Shown here one piece after another: positions 13,990 through 20,743 of a DNA stretch of 24,575 nucleotides (position 1 is the stretch's first letter; the number at the start of each line of letters is the position of its first letter). The notes below the pieces were generated by a model. That model saw only the letters and a program-made list of their open reading frames with translations. It was not told where the DNA came from and made no database searches. Both the position numbers and the translations under genes were made by a program. Source of the stretch: a virus. The stretch spans positions 1 to 24,575 of IMG/VR virus record IMGVR_UViG_3300027631_000127. The stretch is one strand, 5' to 3'.

Positions 13990-14592
13990 TTAATTGTGAT
14001 CACCTGGTGAACATAACAGTTCAGTTTCATGCCATTTAAATTTAGGTTTCTCATTTAGAAAAACAAAGCATCTCCATTTTTTTTGTTTTTCAAAATATAT
14101 GTGTTTTTGCATATATGATGGTATTGCTGCGTTTGTTGGTAATATTTTAACTGGTTTATCAAAAAAGACCTTAATCAATATTGTTAAGTCTTCAGCATCA
14201 TCCCATTTTCTTTCTTGTTCTTCTAAAAGTCTCCACTCACCTCTATTCATATATTGATCTTGTAACATCGAATTTAGATATGAAAAGGTTTGCTTAAGAT
14301 TAACCATATTATCCGAGAAGGAAGCTGCTGGCGCCAGGTGGCCTTTGTCATATATGTTTTTAACATAATCCTCAGCGTCAGATGTGTGTATGTTTTTTTC
14401 TGTGTAAAAATCCATACTACCCCTATTAACATTAGTTGGTCGATTAGTTGATCGATATTTTAACCATATAGGTGATTCTAATTTTTGAGAATATAAAACC
14501 TCAAATACTTGATTTTTAACCCTTATTGTGTCTTGTGAAAATGAGTTTAAGGAAACAAAAATAAACCCCATTAGAAGTATTGTTTTTTTCAT
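13990..14592 (-). CDS. secreted DNA/RNA non-specific endonuclease
   Basis: 200 residues. MKKTILLMGFIFVSLNSFSQ is a signal peptide with probable cleavage near FSQ, so the protein should reach the periplasm. The mature part carries the beta-beta-alpha-metal nuclease signature: DKGHLAPAASF (82-92, general base His85), LNSMLQ (106-111, with the metal-binding Asn), and MNRGEWRLLEEQER (115-128). In the family the middle motif is usually NxxPQ; here Leu replaces Pro. A role in degrading incoming or host DNA in the periplasm is inferred. It sits between a P-loop NTPase (1 base upstream) and a small gene (2 bases downstream). Confidence 0.88.
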   Translation of the reverse strand: MKKTILLMGFIFVSLNSFSQDTIRVKNQVFEVLYSQKLESPIWLKYRSTNRPTNVNRGSMDFYTEKNIHTSDAEDYVKNIYDKGHLAPAASFSDNMVNLKQTFSYLNSMLQDQYMNRGEWRLLEEQERKWDDAEDLTILIKVFFDKPVKILPTNAAIPSYMQKHIYFEKQKKWRCFVFLNEKPKFKWHETELLCSPGDHN

Positions 14593-14593
14593 A

Positions 14594-15142
14594 CTATAGC
14601 TGTGTTATATACTTAAATATGTCCGTAGCAGTATTTGTATCAACACAAAATTCAACAAAAGGTATAGAATTAACCAATAATGTTTCTTTAATGTCCTTAT
14701 CAATTTCCTTAGCTTCATGTAAATCCTGTAATCTACCATTTTGATCATATGTCTCATTGTTTCTAGTTAAGAGGATGTTTATATTATCATATTGACGAAA
14801 TAGACTCCATAAGAACTTACTCAGGCCCGTCATTCCATAAAACGAAGATGGGTAATCACTACCGTAACGCTGTTCATAAAAACACCCCAAAACGATTGGT
14901 GAATCGACAATTATATATTCAACCTTACCATATAACCTACTTATGTTTCTATGTTGGTTTGCCGTTATAAAAAATTGATCGCTTAACTGAGATACATTAC
15001 CCTCCCAAGCAACTTCTTTAGGGAATTCATATGTATATTCAACATTCATATGATGTTTCTTCATCTCTGTGTATAAACCACAGGCTTGTGTTGATTTACC
15101 TATCCCAGGCCCACCAAAAAAATTAATAATTTTACTTTTCAT
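14594..15142 (-). CDS. P-loop NTPase, kinase-like (AAA_28 type)
   Basis: 182 residues from MKSKIINFFGGPGIGKST; an upstream in-frame ATG at 15160 would add six residues (MVILID), but starting right at the beta strand before the Walker A is more typical. Walker A is GGPGIGKST, and YIIVDSP is a Walker B-type strand. QLSDQFFITANQHRNISRL and LLTRNNETYDQNGRLQDLHE provide the helix and lid arginines of a small nucleotide kinase. The AAA_28/NadR-kinase-like family fits best; the substrate is unknown. It is the first gene of the operon with the secreted nuclease. A hairpin with a U-tract lies in its 5' leader. Confidence 0.8.
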   Translation of the reverse strand: MKSKIINFFGGPGIGKSTQACGLYTEMKKHHMNVEYTYEFPKEVAWEGNVSQLSDQFFITANQHRNISRLYGKVEYIIVDSPIVLGCFYEQRYGSDYPSSFYGMTGLSKFLWSLFRQYDNINILLTRNNETYDQNGRLQDLHEAKEIDKDIKETLLVNSIPFVEFCVDTNTATDIFKYITQL

Positions 15143-15162
15143 ATCTATTAATATAACCAAAA

Positions 15163-15189
15163 AAAGGGAAAATTACAAACTTTCCCTTT
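15163..15189 (-). terminator. leader hairpin with U-tract, possible attenuator
   Basis: On the minus strand AAAGGGAAA (15189-15181) pairs with TTTCCCTTT (15171-15163) and is followed by TTTT before the NTPase gene, 20 bases upstream of its ATG. It could stop antisense read-through from the right or attenuate this operon. Confidence 0.6.
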
Positions 15190-15219
15190 GTCGATTGACC
15201 TTAAATGTTCCCCAACATT

Positions 15220-15227
15220 CAAAAATA
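15220..15227 (-). promoter_or_regulatory. candidate -7 box TATTTTTG
   Basis: The minus strand reads TATTTTTG, an exact TAnnTTTG match, about 78 bases before the NTPase start. The nearest TTTG upstream is spaced 14 bases, shorter than usual. Confidence 0.35.
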
Positions 15228-15343
15228 AATAAACAAAAGATCAAAAAAACACTTAAAAATAGTATGTCTATTTGTCATGTTTAAATAAAACTGGCTTAAT
15301 AAATCCAATATCGAGAAAAATGTGGAATTTTTATTTTTATTTA

Positions 15344-15352
15344 GTATTTATG
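15344..15352 (+). promoter_or_regulatory. GTATTTATG start-proximal element (class B)
   Basis: It lies 4 bases before the ATG at 15357 and differs from GTATTTATA in the last base. It heads the unit containing the tagged gene at 15661. Confidence 0.4.
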
Positions 15353-15356
15353 TAGT

Positions 15357-15659
15357 ATGGAAAATATGTATTCTGTTTTAATCGCTGTCGTTTCTGTATT
15401 AGGATCAGCAACAGCATTCAGGTTCTATGAAAAAAGATCCCTAAATAAAGAAAGAGATGATGATTTCATCAGACATGATTGTAAGGATAGAATTGCTAAA
15501 TTAGAAGCACTTTTATTTCAATCAGCAACAGAAAAAGATGATCTTCGTAAAATGGTTTTGGGATTAACGAAAGAGGTTGCGGCCTTAACTGTTAAGGTTG
15601 AATACCTAACAAAGGAGAACGAAGAATTACATAAAAGAAGAAGAACAACAGTAAAGTAA
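15357..15659 (+). CDS. membrane-anchored coiled-coil protein
   Basis: 100 residues. One N-terminal hydrophobic helix (MYSVLIAVVSVLGSATAFRF) is followed by a charged coiled coil (DRIAKLEALLFQSATEKDDL to KVEYLTKENEELHKR) and a basic end. The topology is N-terminal anchor with a helical domain on one side, as in inner-membrane spanins or other phage membrane proteins; the endolysin is 3 kb away, so a spanin role is only a possibility. An alternative start is Met4. It ends 1 base before the tagged gene at 15661 and is surely co-transcribed with it. Confidence 0.75.
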   Translation: MENMYSVLIAVVSVLGSATAFRFYEKRSLNKERDDDFIRHDCKDRIAKLEALLFQSATEKDDLRKMVLGLTKEVAALTVKVEYLTKENEELHKRRRTTVK

Positions 15660-15660
15660 T

Positions 15661-16107
15661 ATGAAAAAATATATTTTAACAGAATCACAGGTAAAAAGAG
15701 TTTTGGATCAAATATTGAATGAGCAAATGTCATCATCAAAACCTTCAAGTGTTTCTGGAACAATTAGAAAGGCCGAAACAATTCAGGGTGATATTGATAC
15801 AATACAAAATTTAAAAACTAAAAAGGTTAAATTAGTTGTGTTAGGTTTCCGTTCATCAGTTTCAAATGCTGACGTTTATAATAAAAATTATAAAAGACCA
15901 ACAGTAGTTGGTTTAATTGCTGGAACTCCTATTGATAAAAATGCAACAGGAAAACAATTTGATAATGACACAATTATTAAATTAAATAATGGCGCAACAT
16001 TGGTATTCGGTATCGTTGGTGTTGATAGAAGATATGCCGAAGCAAATGGTGGTTTAAGTCTCACAAATGAGGGTGGTAAGCTTCGTTTAGATTTTGCTTG
16101 GGATTAA
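15661..16107 (+). CDS. tagged protein of unknown function
   Basis: 148 residues. The first 21 form the clearest tag: ILTE at 5-8, the helix SQVKRVLDQ, and ILNE at 18-21. Then comes a Ser-rich linker (MSSSKPSSVSGT) and a compact beta-rich domain (KKVKLVVLGFRSSVSNADVY, PTVVGLIAGTPID, ATLVFGIVGVDRRYA). No family was recognised for that domain. Tag removal after Glu21 would leave about 127 residues. It follows the membrane coiled-coil gene by 1 base and overlaps the convergent GIY-YIG-like gene by 4 bases. Confidence 0.78.
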   Translation: MKKYILTESQVKRVLDQILNEQMSSSKPSSVSGTIRKAETIQGDIDTIQNLKTKKVKLVVLGFRSSVSNADVYNKNYKRPTVVGLIAGTPIDKNATGKQFDNDTIIKLNNGATLVFGIVGVDRRYAEANGGLSLTNEGGKLRLDFAWD

Positions 16108-16676
16108 ACATTTTTAGTTGTTTTATCAAAAACATCGATGATATCATCTAAACATAGATAATTAAAACATTCGGAATATCCCGAAAAGGATTCTAAAAGT
16201 GGTCTGTATTTTTTTACAGACCTTTTTTTATTTAATTTATCTTTTATTTCCCCTTCTAATCTTTCGGCATCCGGAGTGTCAATTCTTCTTAGTATAGATT
16301 CCAGGGTGTAACCCTCATAACCATACGCCTTACTAAATCTTCTCATGATAAATCTCTTAGATGTTATCCCAACTTTAACAAACGTTTTACCCGATGCCTC
16401 CTCTTTAATTAAAACTAAATAAAGAGATTTAGGTAGGGTTTTTAATTTTGTTTCTTTAATTTTTTTATAATTACCAAGTTTTATAGATGCGTAATCTTTA
16501 GCCTTTTCTAGTGTTTTAAATCTTTTTTTATCCCTATTTTTATTAATTACATATTTTTTAAATCGCTCGATAAAAATATATTGGCCACTATCAGCCTCGT
16601 AACTAATTGATTTCCCGTTAGTTATCTCACATATTTGATAAAATCCAACTTTACAAATTTCTTTTTTACTCTCCAT
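16104..16676 (-). CDS. GIY-YIG-like protein of the T5orf172 type
   Basis: 190 residues. An N-terminal basic region (1-80) precedes a GIY-YIG-type core: SLYLVLIKEEASGKTFVKVG (84-103) with YLV and KVGIT in place of GIY and YIG, Arg108 or Arg112 and Glu141 as candidate catalytic residues, and a C-terminal FSGYSECFNYL. This is the pattern of the T5orf172/MUG113 branch, where many members have unknown roles. Unlike the 11789 gene, it has no NUMOD repeats, so it need not be a homing enzyme. It is divergent from the zinc-finger gene at 16742 and contains a plus-strand terminator within its coding sequence. Confidence 0.75.
   Translation of the reverse strand: MESKKEICKVGFYQICEITNGKSISYEADSGQYIFIERFKKYVINKNRDKKRFKTLEKAKDYASIKLGNYKKIKETKLKTLPKSLYLVLIKEEASGKTFVKVGITSKRFIMRRFSKAYGYEGYTLESILRRIDTPDAERLEGEIKDKLNKKRSVKKYRPLLESFSGYSECFNYLCLDDIIDVFDKTTKNV
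16201..16229 (+). terminator. intrinsic terminator for the 15357-16107 unit
   Basis: GGTCTGT (16201-16207) and ACAGACC (16216-16222) form a 7-bp stem with a T-rich loop, followed by seven T. It lies 94 bases past the plus-strand stop and inside the antiparallel GIY-YIG-like gene. Confidence 0.8.
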
Positions 16677-16691
16677 ATTTTACTAATTGTT

Positions 16692-16722
16692 TTTGAATAT
16701 TAAAACATATCTACTATATTTG
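16692..16722 (+). promoter_or_regulatory. Bacteroidetes-type promoter TTTG-N19-TATATTTG
   Basis: TTTG at 16692-16695 and an exact TAnnTTTG box (TATATTTG, 16715-16722) are spaced by 19 bases. The ATG of the zinc-finger gene follows 19 bases later. Confidence 0.75.
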
Positions 16723-16741
16723 CAATTCATAAACAATAACT

Positions 16742-17086
16742 ATGGTGGAAAATAAAGAAAAATGTTGTACCGGGTGTAAAAAGACCCTTTCATTAAATTT
16801 GTTTTATAAAAACAAAACAACTGAGGATGGTAAAAGCATCTATTGTAAAGTGTGCACCAAGTTGAACGCTAAAAAGTATTATCAACAAAAATTACTTAAA
16901 CAGGCGGGTGAAAACAATGGTATTCAAATTAAGGATATTATTTTTCCAGCTAACTTCGCTTCTCTTGGTTCCAAAAAAACTGATATTGCACTACAAATAG
17001 CACTAATACAGAGATTAATGTTAACAATTGGCTCCGAGTTAAGGGATCTGGCCGATACCATAAATAAGGATAAAATAAGTGTTTAA
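16742..17086 (+). CDS. small zinc-finger protein
   Basis: 114 residues. CCTGCKKTLSLNLFYKNKTT and SIYCKVCTK give a CxxC-x22-CxxC zinc site (C9, C12, C35, C38). The consensus K.C..C....pl..Fy...dG....C..C is one known from phage zinc ribbons and the N-terminal part of recombination-endonuclease-VII-like proteins. The catalytic residues of such nucleases are not evident in the remaining 75 residues, which are helical (TDIALQIALIQRLMLTIGSE). Binding of nucleic acid or a regulatory partner is likely; nuclease activity is not shown. It has the best host-like promoter in the window. Confidence 0.75.
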   Translation: MVENKEKCCTGCKKTLSLNLFYKNKTTEDGKSIYCKVCTKLNAKKYYQQKLLKQAGENNGIQIKDIIFPANFASLGSKKTDIALQIALIQRLMLTIGSELRDLADTINKDKISV

Positions 17087-17110
17087 TTGGTTTCCAGATT
17101 AATAAATTAG

Positions 17111-17127
17111 CCCTCCAAATTGGAGGG
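17111..17127 (+). terminator. intrinsic terminator
   Basis: CCCTCC (17111-17116) and GGAGGG (17122-17127) pair around AAATT, and flanking A/T bases can extend the stem. The downstream T-run is interrupted (TTAATTATTTTG), so it is weaker than the one at 4570 but has nearly the same core. Confidence 0.65.
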
Positions 17128-17149
17128 TTAATTATTTTGTCATTTATTT

Positions 17150-17159
17150 ATATTTATAT
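17150..17159 (+). promoter_or_regulatory. ATATTTATAT start-proximal element (class B)
   Basis: It lies 5 bases before the ATG at 17165 of a tagged gene. Confidence 0.45.
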
Positions 17160-17164
17160 AAACA

Positions 17165-18412
17165 ATGAACTTTAAAGATATTATTTACGAAATGCTTATC
17201 AGTGAAAACGCTGCCGATAAGCGAAAAACAATAGAAAGAGCCATGGGGTTTAGTCCCGCATGGGCTGAAGAGTTTTATCAATTAAATGAAAAGCACTGTA
17301 TATGGATAGCGAATACGTTTTTAAATGATTACTCCTCAACACATAAGAAAACAATTGAAAAGAAGTATAATAAACCCATCAAAGGTGAAATTGAGTTAAA
17401 AAGAGCCGCCAGAGAAATTTTAAACACTAGTGGTCCTAGAAATCTTATTTGGAAAGAAGACTATGAGAATAAGTATAAATACATTCTTGATTGGTTAACA
17501 AGCCCAAGAATTGCGGATAGAGTGGATCTAAAAGGGTTAGACTTTCAAAAAGCATATGAAAAATCTAGAATTTGGCATGAATCATTAGAAACGGGGGTTA
17601 ATTCAAATTATAAAGAAGAAAACGAGATTATCATTGATTATAGAGTAAATGGCGTTGGATTTTATTGGGCCAACTTAAACACCTCAATGTCAGAAGAAGA
17701 AAAACAAAGAATGGGTCATTGTGGAAATGATCCAGGTAAAGTGATTTTTTCATTAAGAAGTATCGATGAAATTGGTGATGGTAGATCATATGTGACTATT
17801 TCGTATGACCCAACTAAAAGAACCTTAGGTCAAATGAAAGGCCCTAAAAATAGAAAACCAAAAGAAATATTTCACAAATATATTGTTGATATTATAATAA
17901 ATGGTAAGTACCCTGTAAATGGGTTTGAGAAAAACATTTATGCGTATGAAACAAATTTTCAACTAAGCGATTTAACCGAAGAACAACTAAACTATATTTT
18001 TTCAAAAAATAAAGAAGTTAAATATGATTATCTCTTTTCAGATAAGAGAAAATTATATGAGTTAGCTAGCAATAGTGATGTTATACTTTTTAAACAACAA
18101 CCAACAAGAGGTGTAACTAAACAATTTTATGGTATTGTTAATGTAGAAACATTAGAAGTTGTGAAAGACTATGAATATCTTATTGATGAAAGTAGTGAGC
18201 TTACCGATGTTATTTTTGCTGGTTCAGCTTTGTTTAATTTAAAACATTTTAAGAATGTTAAAAATAATGATGAATTTATTGTTCTATTAACTGACCCATC
18301 AAAAGGAAAAGATAAAAACAGGAAATTTAAAATAATTTCAAAAGAAGAGGCTAAAAAAATAATTGACGATAATCCTGAAGAAAGGGATGACGAAAATAGT
18401 ATTGCAAAATAA
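17165..18412 (+). CDS. tagged protein with RMGHCG domain
   Basis: 415 residues. The first 14 (MNFKDIIYEMLISE) closely resemble the T4 capsid-targeting peptide MKTYQEFIAE. The conserved core is at about 135-240: WHESL (137-141), EIIIDYRVNGVGFYWANL, RMGHCG (182-187), SLRS (196-199), a beta pair, then GQMKGPKNRKP (222-232). The same core occurs in the 21231 gene. The HCG...TLxQxKGxKNxKP layout resembles the PcfJ-like domain of conjugative elements, a tentative comparison. The C-terminal 150 residues are basic and helical, with no recognised fold. An internal, possibly injected, effector is inferred. An ATATTTATA-type element lies 5 bases upstream. Confidence 0.8.
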   Translation: MNFKDIIYEMLISENAADKRKTIERAMGFSPAWAEEFYQLNEKHCIWIANTFLNDYSSTHKKTIEKKYNKPIKGEIELKRAAREILNTSGPRNLIWKEDYENKYKYILDWLTSPRIADRVDLKGLDFQKAYEKSRIWHESLETGVNSNYKEENEIIIDYRVNGVGFYWANLNTSMSEEEKQRMGHCGNDPGKVIFSLRSIDEIGDGRSYVTISYDPTKRTLGQMKGPKNRKPKEIFHKYIVDIIINGKYPVNGFEKNIYAYETNFQLSDLTEEQLNYIFSKNKEVKYDYLFSDKRKLYELASNSDVILFKQQPTRGVTKQFYGIVNVETLEVVKDYEYLIDESSELTDVIFAGSALFNLKHFKNVKNNDEFIVLLTDPSKGKDKNRKFKIISKEEAKKIIDDNPEERDDENSIAK

Positions 18413-18437
18413 AAAAGGGGTTTAAACCCCTTTTTTT
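18411..18437. terminator. bidirectional intrinsic terminator
   Basis: AAAAAA-GGGG, TTTAAA, CCCC-TTTTTTT forms a near-perfect palindrome between the convergent tagged gene and endolysin gene. The stops of both genes overlap its A- and T-tracts. Confidence 0.9.
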
Positions 18438-19278
18438 ATGCTAGTAATGAATAATACTCTTTAAAGTGTTTTATTCTGTCCGGTAATCCAATTGTTCCAC
18501 CATTAACTCTTTTAGTGATAGATGTTACAACTGCATCAGTTGCTCCACCATCCGCCATTTTGTGCAAACCATTTTTATTAAAGAACCAAGCGGCAGATAA
18601 TAACGCATAACTTGATGCAACTTTATCTGGGTTAGACAAAATATCTTCATTAATTGCTTTACCAAATGCCGTATAATTTTCCTTACCGGTTAATTGAATA
18701 TAACCTCTTCCACGAAACTTGTAACCTTCTTGAGTTGACTCTGGGCCATTACCCATTCTACCACCATACACTTTAGATGCGATTTTTGCTGGTTGTCTTT
18801 CATATGCTTTTGCAGCTGCCTCAGTTGGGAAATATTTTTTAAATATACCGTTCAAACCTTTAGCTGAATAATTTAAATTCTCTTGTGTTGCTCTAAACCC
18901 ACCAGATTCGTGACCACACTGTGCTAAAAAGTGTGCTAATCTTAATGGTGTGTTTATTTGAAATTTAGCTGCAGTATCTGGGATTTGTGCAATAACAGCA
19001 TCCGGAATATGCCCTTTTAATCTCTCTAATTTAAGTCCACCAATGCTGGCAACTGGAGCTGGCTCAGTAATGATAGTTGGCGCGCTTACAACACCCTCGC
19101 TAAACATTTTAGCCCACGTACCGTCACCAACAATACCGTCTGCTGTCAATCCATTAGCCGCTTGCCACGTTCTAACCGCCGCGTCTGTTTTGGGGCCAAA
19201 TTTACCTATTGGGTCAACCCCTAATTTTGTTTGGAGTTTTTTAACGTCTTCTCCTTCAGATCCTAGTTTTAAAAGCAT
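18436..19278 (-). CDS. endolysin: peptidoglycan-binding domain plus GH19
   Basis: 280 residues, two domains. Residues about 3-60 are a PG_binding_1 repeat (LGSEGEDVKKLQTKLGVDPI, GKFGPKTDAAVRTWQAANGL, DGIVGDGTW). After a Pro-rich linker (62-80), residues about 85-280 form a GH19 chitinase/lysozyme-like domain: RLAHFLAQCGHESGGFRATQ with probable catalytic Glu124, QENLNYSA with Glu133, and FRGRGYIQLTGKENY. It should cleave host peptidoglycan at lysis. No signal peptide is present, so a holin or other route is needed; the best candidate membrane proteins are at 4577-4819 and 15357-15659, neither proven. A GTATTTATTA element lies 33 bases upstream. Confidence 0.92.
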   Translation of the reverse strand: MLLKLGSEGEDVKKLQTKLGVDPIGKFGPKTDAAVRTWQAANGLTADGIVGDGTWAKMFSEGVVSAPTIITEPAPVASIGGLKLERLKGHIPDAVIAQIPDTAAKFQINTPLRLAHFLAQCGHESGGFRATQENLNYSAKGLNGIFKKYFPTEAAAKAYERQPAKIASKVYGGRMGNGPESTQEGYKFRGRGYIQLTGKENYTAFGKAINEDILSNPDKVASSYALLSAAWFFNKNGLHKMADGGATDAVVTSITKRVNGGTIGLPDRIKHFKEYYSLLA

Positions 19279-19311
19279 AATATGTTGATTTTCAATGTTT
19301 GATTATTATAC

Positions 19312-19321
19312 TAATAAATAC
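19312..19321 (-). promoter_or_regulatory. GTATTTATTA element (class B)
   Basis: It lies in coding orientation 33 bases before the endolysin ATG at 19278, the second-longest spacing of the set. Confidence 0.4.
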
Positions 19322-19331
19322 TTAGATTTTT

Positions 19332-19362
19332 TTTGTAGCAACCGTAAAATAGTGTATTTTTG
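19332..19362 (+). promoter_or_regulatory. Bacteroidetes-type promoter TTTG-N19-TATTTTTG
   Basis: TTTG at 19332-19335 and TATTTTTG at 19355-19362 have the standard 19-base spacing. Transcription would start near 19369, leaving a leader of about 8 bases to the ATG at 19377. Confidence 0.7.
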
Positions 19363-19376
19363 TAAAAAGTATGATC

Positions 19377-19691
19377 ATGAAAAAAATCACAATCACATTA
19401 TTTTTAATTTTTTCAATTGGCCCATTGTTTTCGCAGGAAATCCCACCATCCATAAAAGACGGGAAATTTAATACAAACATGTCCATAAAAAGAGAATTGG
19501 ATTCACTATCTAAAATACATTCTGTTCATGTTATTGTATATAATGTGATTGAAGCAAAAGATAGCACATTTTATGAAATATTATATTATGATCAATATAA
19601 TACAACTAGGAGAAAATTACTTGGAACCGCAAGAAAATCTAGCATTCCAACGAGTTTGTCCAACCATACCAATGGTATAAAATTTAAGTGA
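19377..19691 (+). CDS. small secreted protein
   Basis: 104 residues from MKKITITLFLIFSIGPLFSQ, a signal peptide with probable cleavage after FSQ; an ATG six bases earlier (19371) would add MI. The mature part is short and beta-rich (SVHVIVYNVIEAKDSTFYEI) and ends in a basic tail (RRKLLGTARKSSIPTS). No family was recognised. Its last 75 bases overlap the 3' end of the convergent tagged OmpA-like gene, so the two tails are encoded on opposite strands of the same DNA. It has a strong host-like promoter, so it is probably expressed early, like the lipoprotein. Confidence 0.72.
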   Translation: MKKITITLFLIFSIGPLFSQEIPPSIKDGKFNTNMSIKRELDSLSKIHSVHVIVYNVIEAKDSTFYEILYYDQYNTTRRKLLGTARKSSIPTSLSNHTNGIKFK

Positions 19692-20726
19692 CGTTGCTTC
19701 AGCAATTTTATCTATTTTAATAGCCCAACTTGAGTTTTCCCATCCCCCACCACTTTGATTGTATCCCTTTATTTGTCCTTCACTTAAAATGTAAGGTTTG
19801 ATTATTGATTCATTATCTTTAAACATCCTAGGGCCAACCTGCACTCCTTTAAACACATGAGCCAAATCGTTTACATCAGCATTTTCTGCGGCCTGCTTAA
19901 CTATTTTTGAAGCCATTCTCGGATCTATTTCTTCAATTCTTAAGTCTTTCAGCCACCAAGGTTTTTCTTTGCTAGCATAATAGTTACCTAGAATAACACC
20001 AATCATTAATCTATAGTATGGATCGGAATCACCTAACAAGCCAGTTGAAATGGTTTTCCCATTATATTCAGCAATAAAAATATCTGGAACACTAACCGGG
20101 TCAACCAATATTCTCATTTTACCGGTTCCAGGTCCTAAATCAACTGTTGTTGGGTTTCCAGCTATAAATCCAGTTAATGGGTTACCATATTTACCCGTAC
20201 TTCGCATTTTCTGTTCACAATATTGTGGAGCAATTGTAACTACTGTTGTTTTCTGTCCACTAGCGGATAATGTCAATGTAACATATTGATTTTTTGTGTA
20301 TTCTGGATCTTTAGCTCCTTTCTTGATGTCCCATTCTGGCCCTTGCGCGCCCTTGTCTACAATATTGATTTTAATGTTTTTTGGTAGCTTAGTTGAAATA
20401 TATGTCTGTACAGCTTCGGATCTTAATCTCGATAAATCACCAGGCTTCAACCCAACTCCGCTATTTGGTACCTTTGATTCAGACGCTTCAATTTTAACTG
20501 TAAATTCTTGGTTTTCCGGGTATTTTTTAATATCATTAAGAATAGATGATATTGCGTTATCTATTTCAGAGGTGTTTGTTAACTTATATTGTCCACTCGC
20601 AAATGCTGAACTAATATTGTATGGTTTTGATTCGCCCTTTTCAGTATTGGTTACCGTGGTTTGTTCGCTTATAACATAATCAACAATACTTTTTACTTGG
20701 GCTTCTGTAACTATTATTCGTCTCAT
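19617..20726 (-). CDS. tagged protein with OmpA-like domain
   Basis: 369 residues. The first 21 form the tag, with IVTE at 5-8 and VISE at 18-21. Residues about 47-155 resemble an OmpA C-terminal domain: YKLTNTSEIDNAISSILNDI, a strand FTVKIEASES, then LSRLRSEAVQTYI (98-110), which corresponds to the LSxxRAxxV helix, and a closing strand YVTLTLSASG. In cellular proteins this fold binds peptidoglycan. The C-terminal half (TGFIAGNPTTVDLGPGTGKM onward, with WWLKDLRIEEIDPRM) is unassigned and ends with a Trp/Ser/Gly segment. A virion protein acting at the cell wall on entry is a reasonable inference. Its 3' end overlaps the secreted-protein gene by 75 bases. Confidence 0.82.
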   Translation of the reverse strand: MRRIIVTEAQVKSIVDYVISEQTTVTNTEKGESKPYNISSAFASGQYKLTNTSEIDNAISSILNDIKKYPENQEFTVKIEASESKVPNSGVGLKPGDLSRLRSEAVQTYISTKLPKNIKINIVDKGAQGPEWDIKKGAKDPEYTKNQYVTLTLSASGQKTTVVTIAPQYCEQKMRSTGKYGNPLTGFIAGNPTTVDLGPGTGKMRILVDPVSVPDIFIAEYNGKTISTGLLGDSDPYYRLMIGVILGNYYASKEKPWWLKDLRIEEIDPRMASKIVKQAAENADVNDLAHVFKGVQVGPRMFKDNESIIKPYILSEGQIKGYNQSGGGWENSSWAIKIDKIAEATSLKFYTIGMVGQTRWNARFSCGSK

Positions 20727-20743
20727 TTAGAATATCTTTATTA

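Noticed and set aside
15161-15356. Additional small gene in the largest intergenic gap
   Set aside because: Only very short frames occur (for example a six-codon one near 15264). The gap is explained by a hairpin, a -7 box and the element at 15344.
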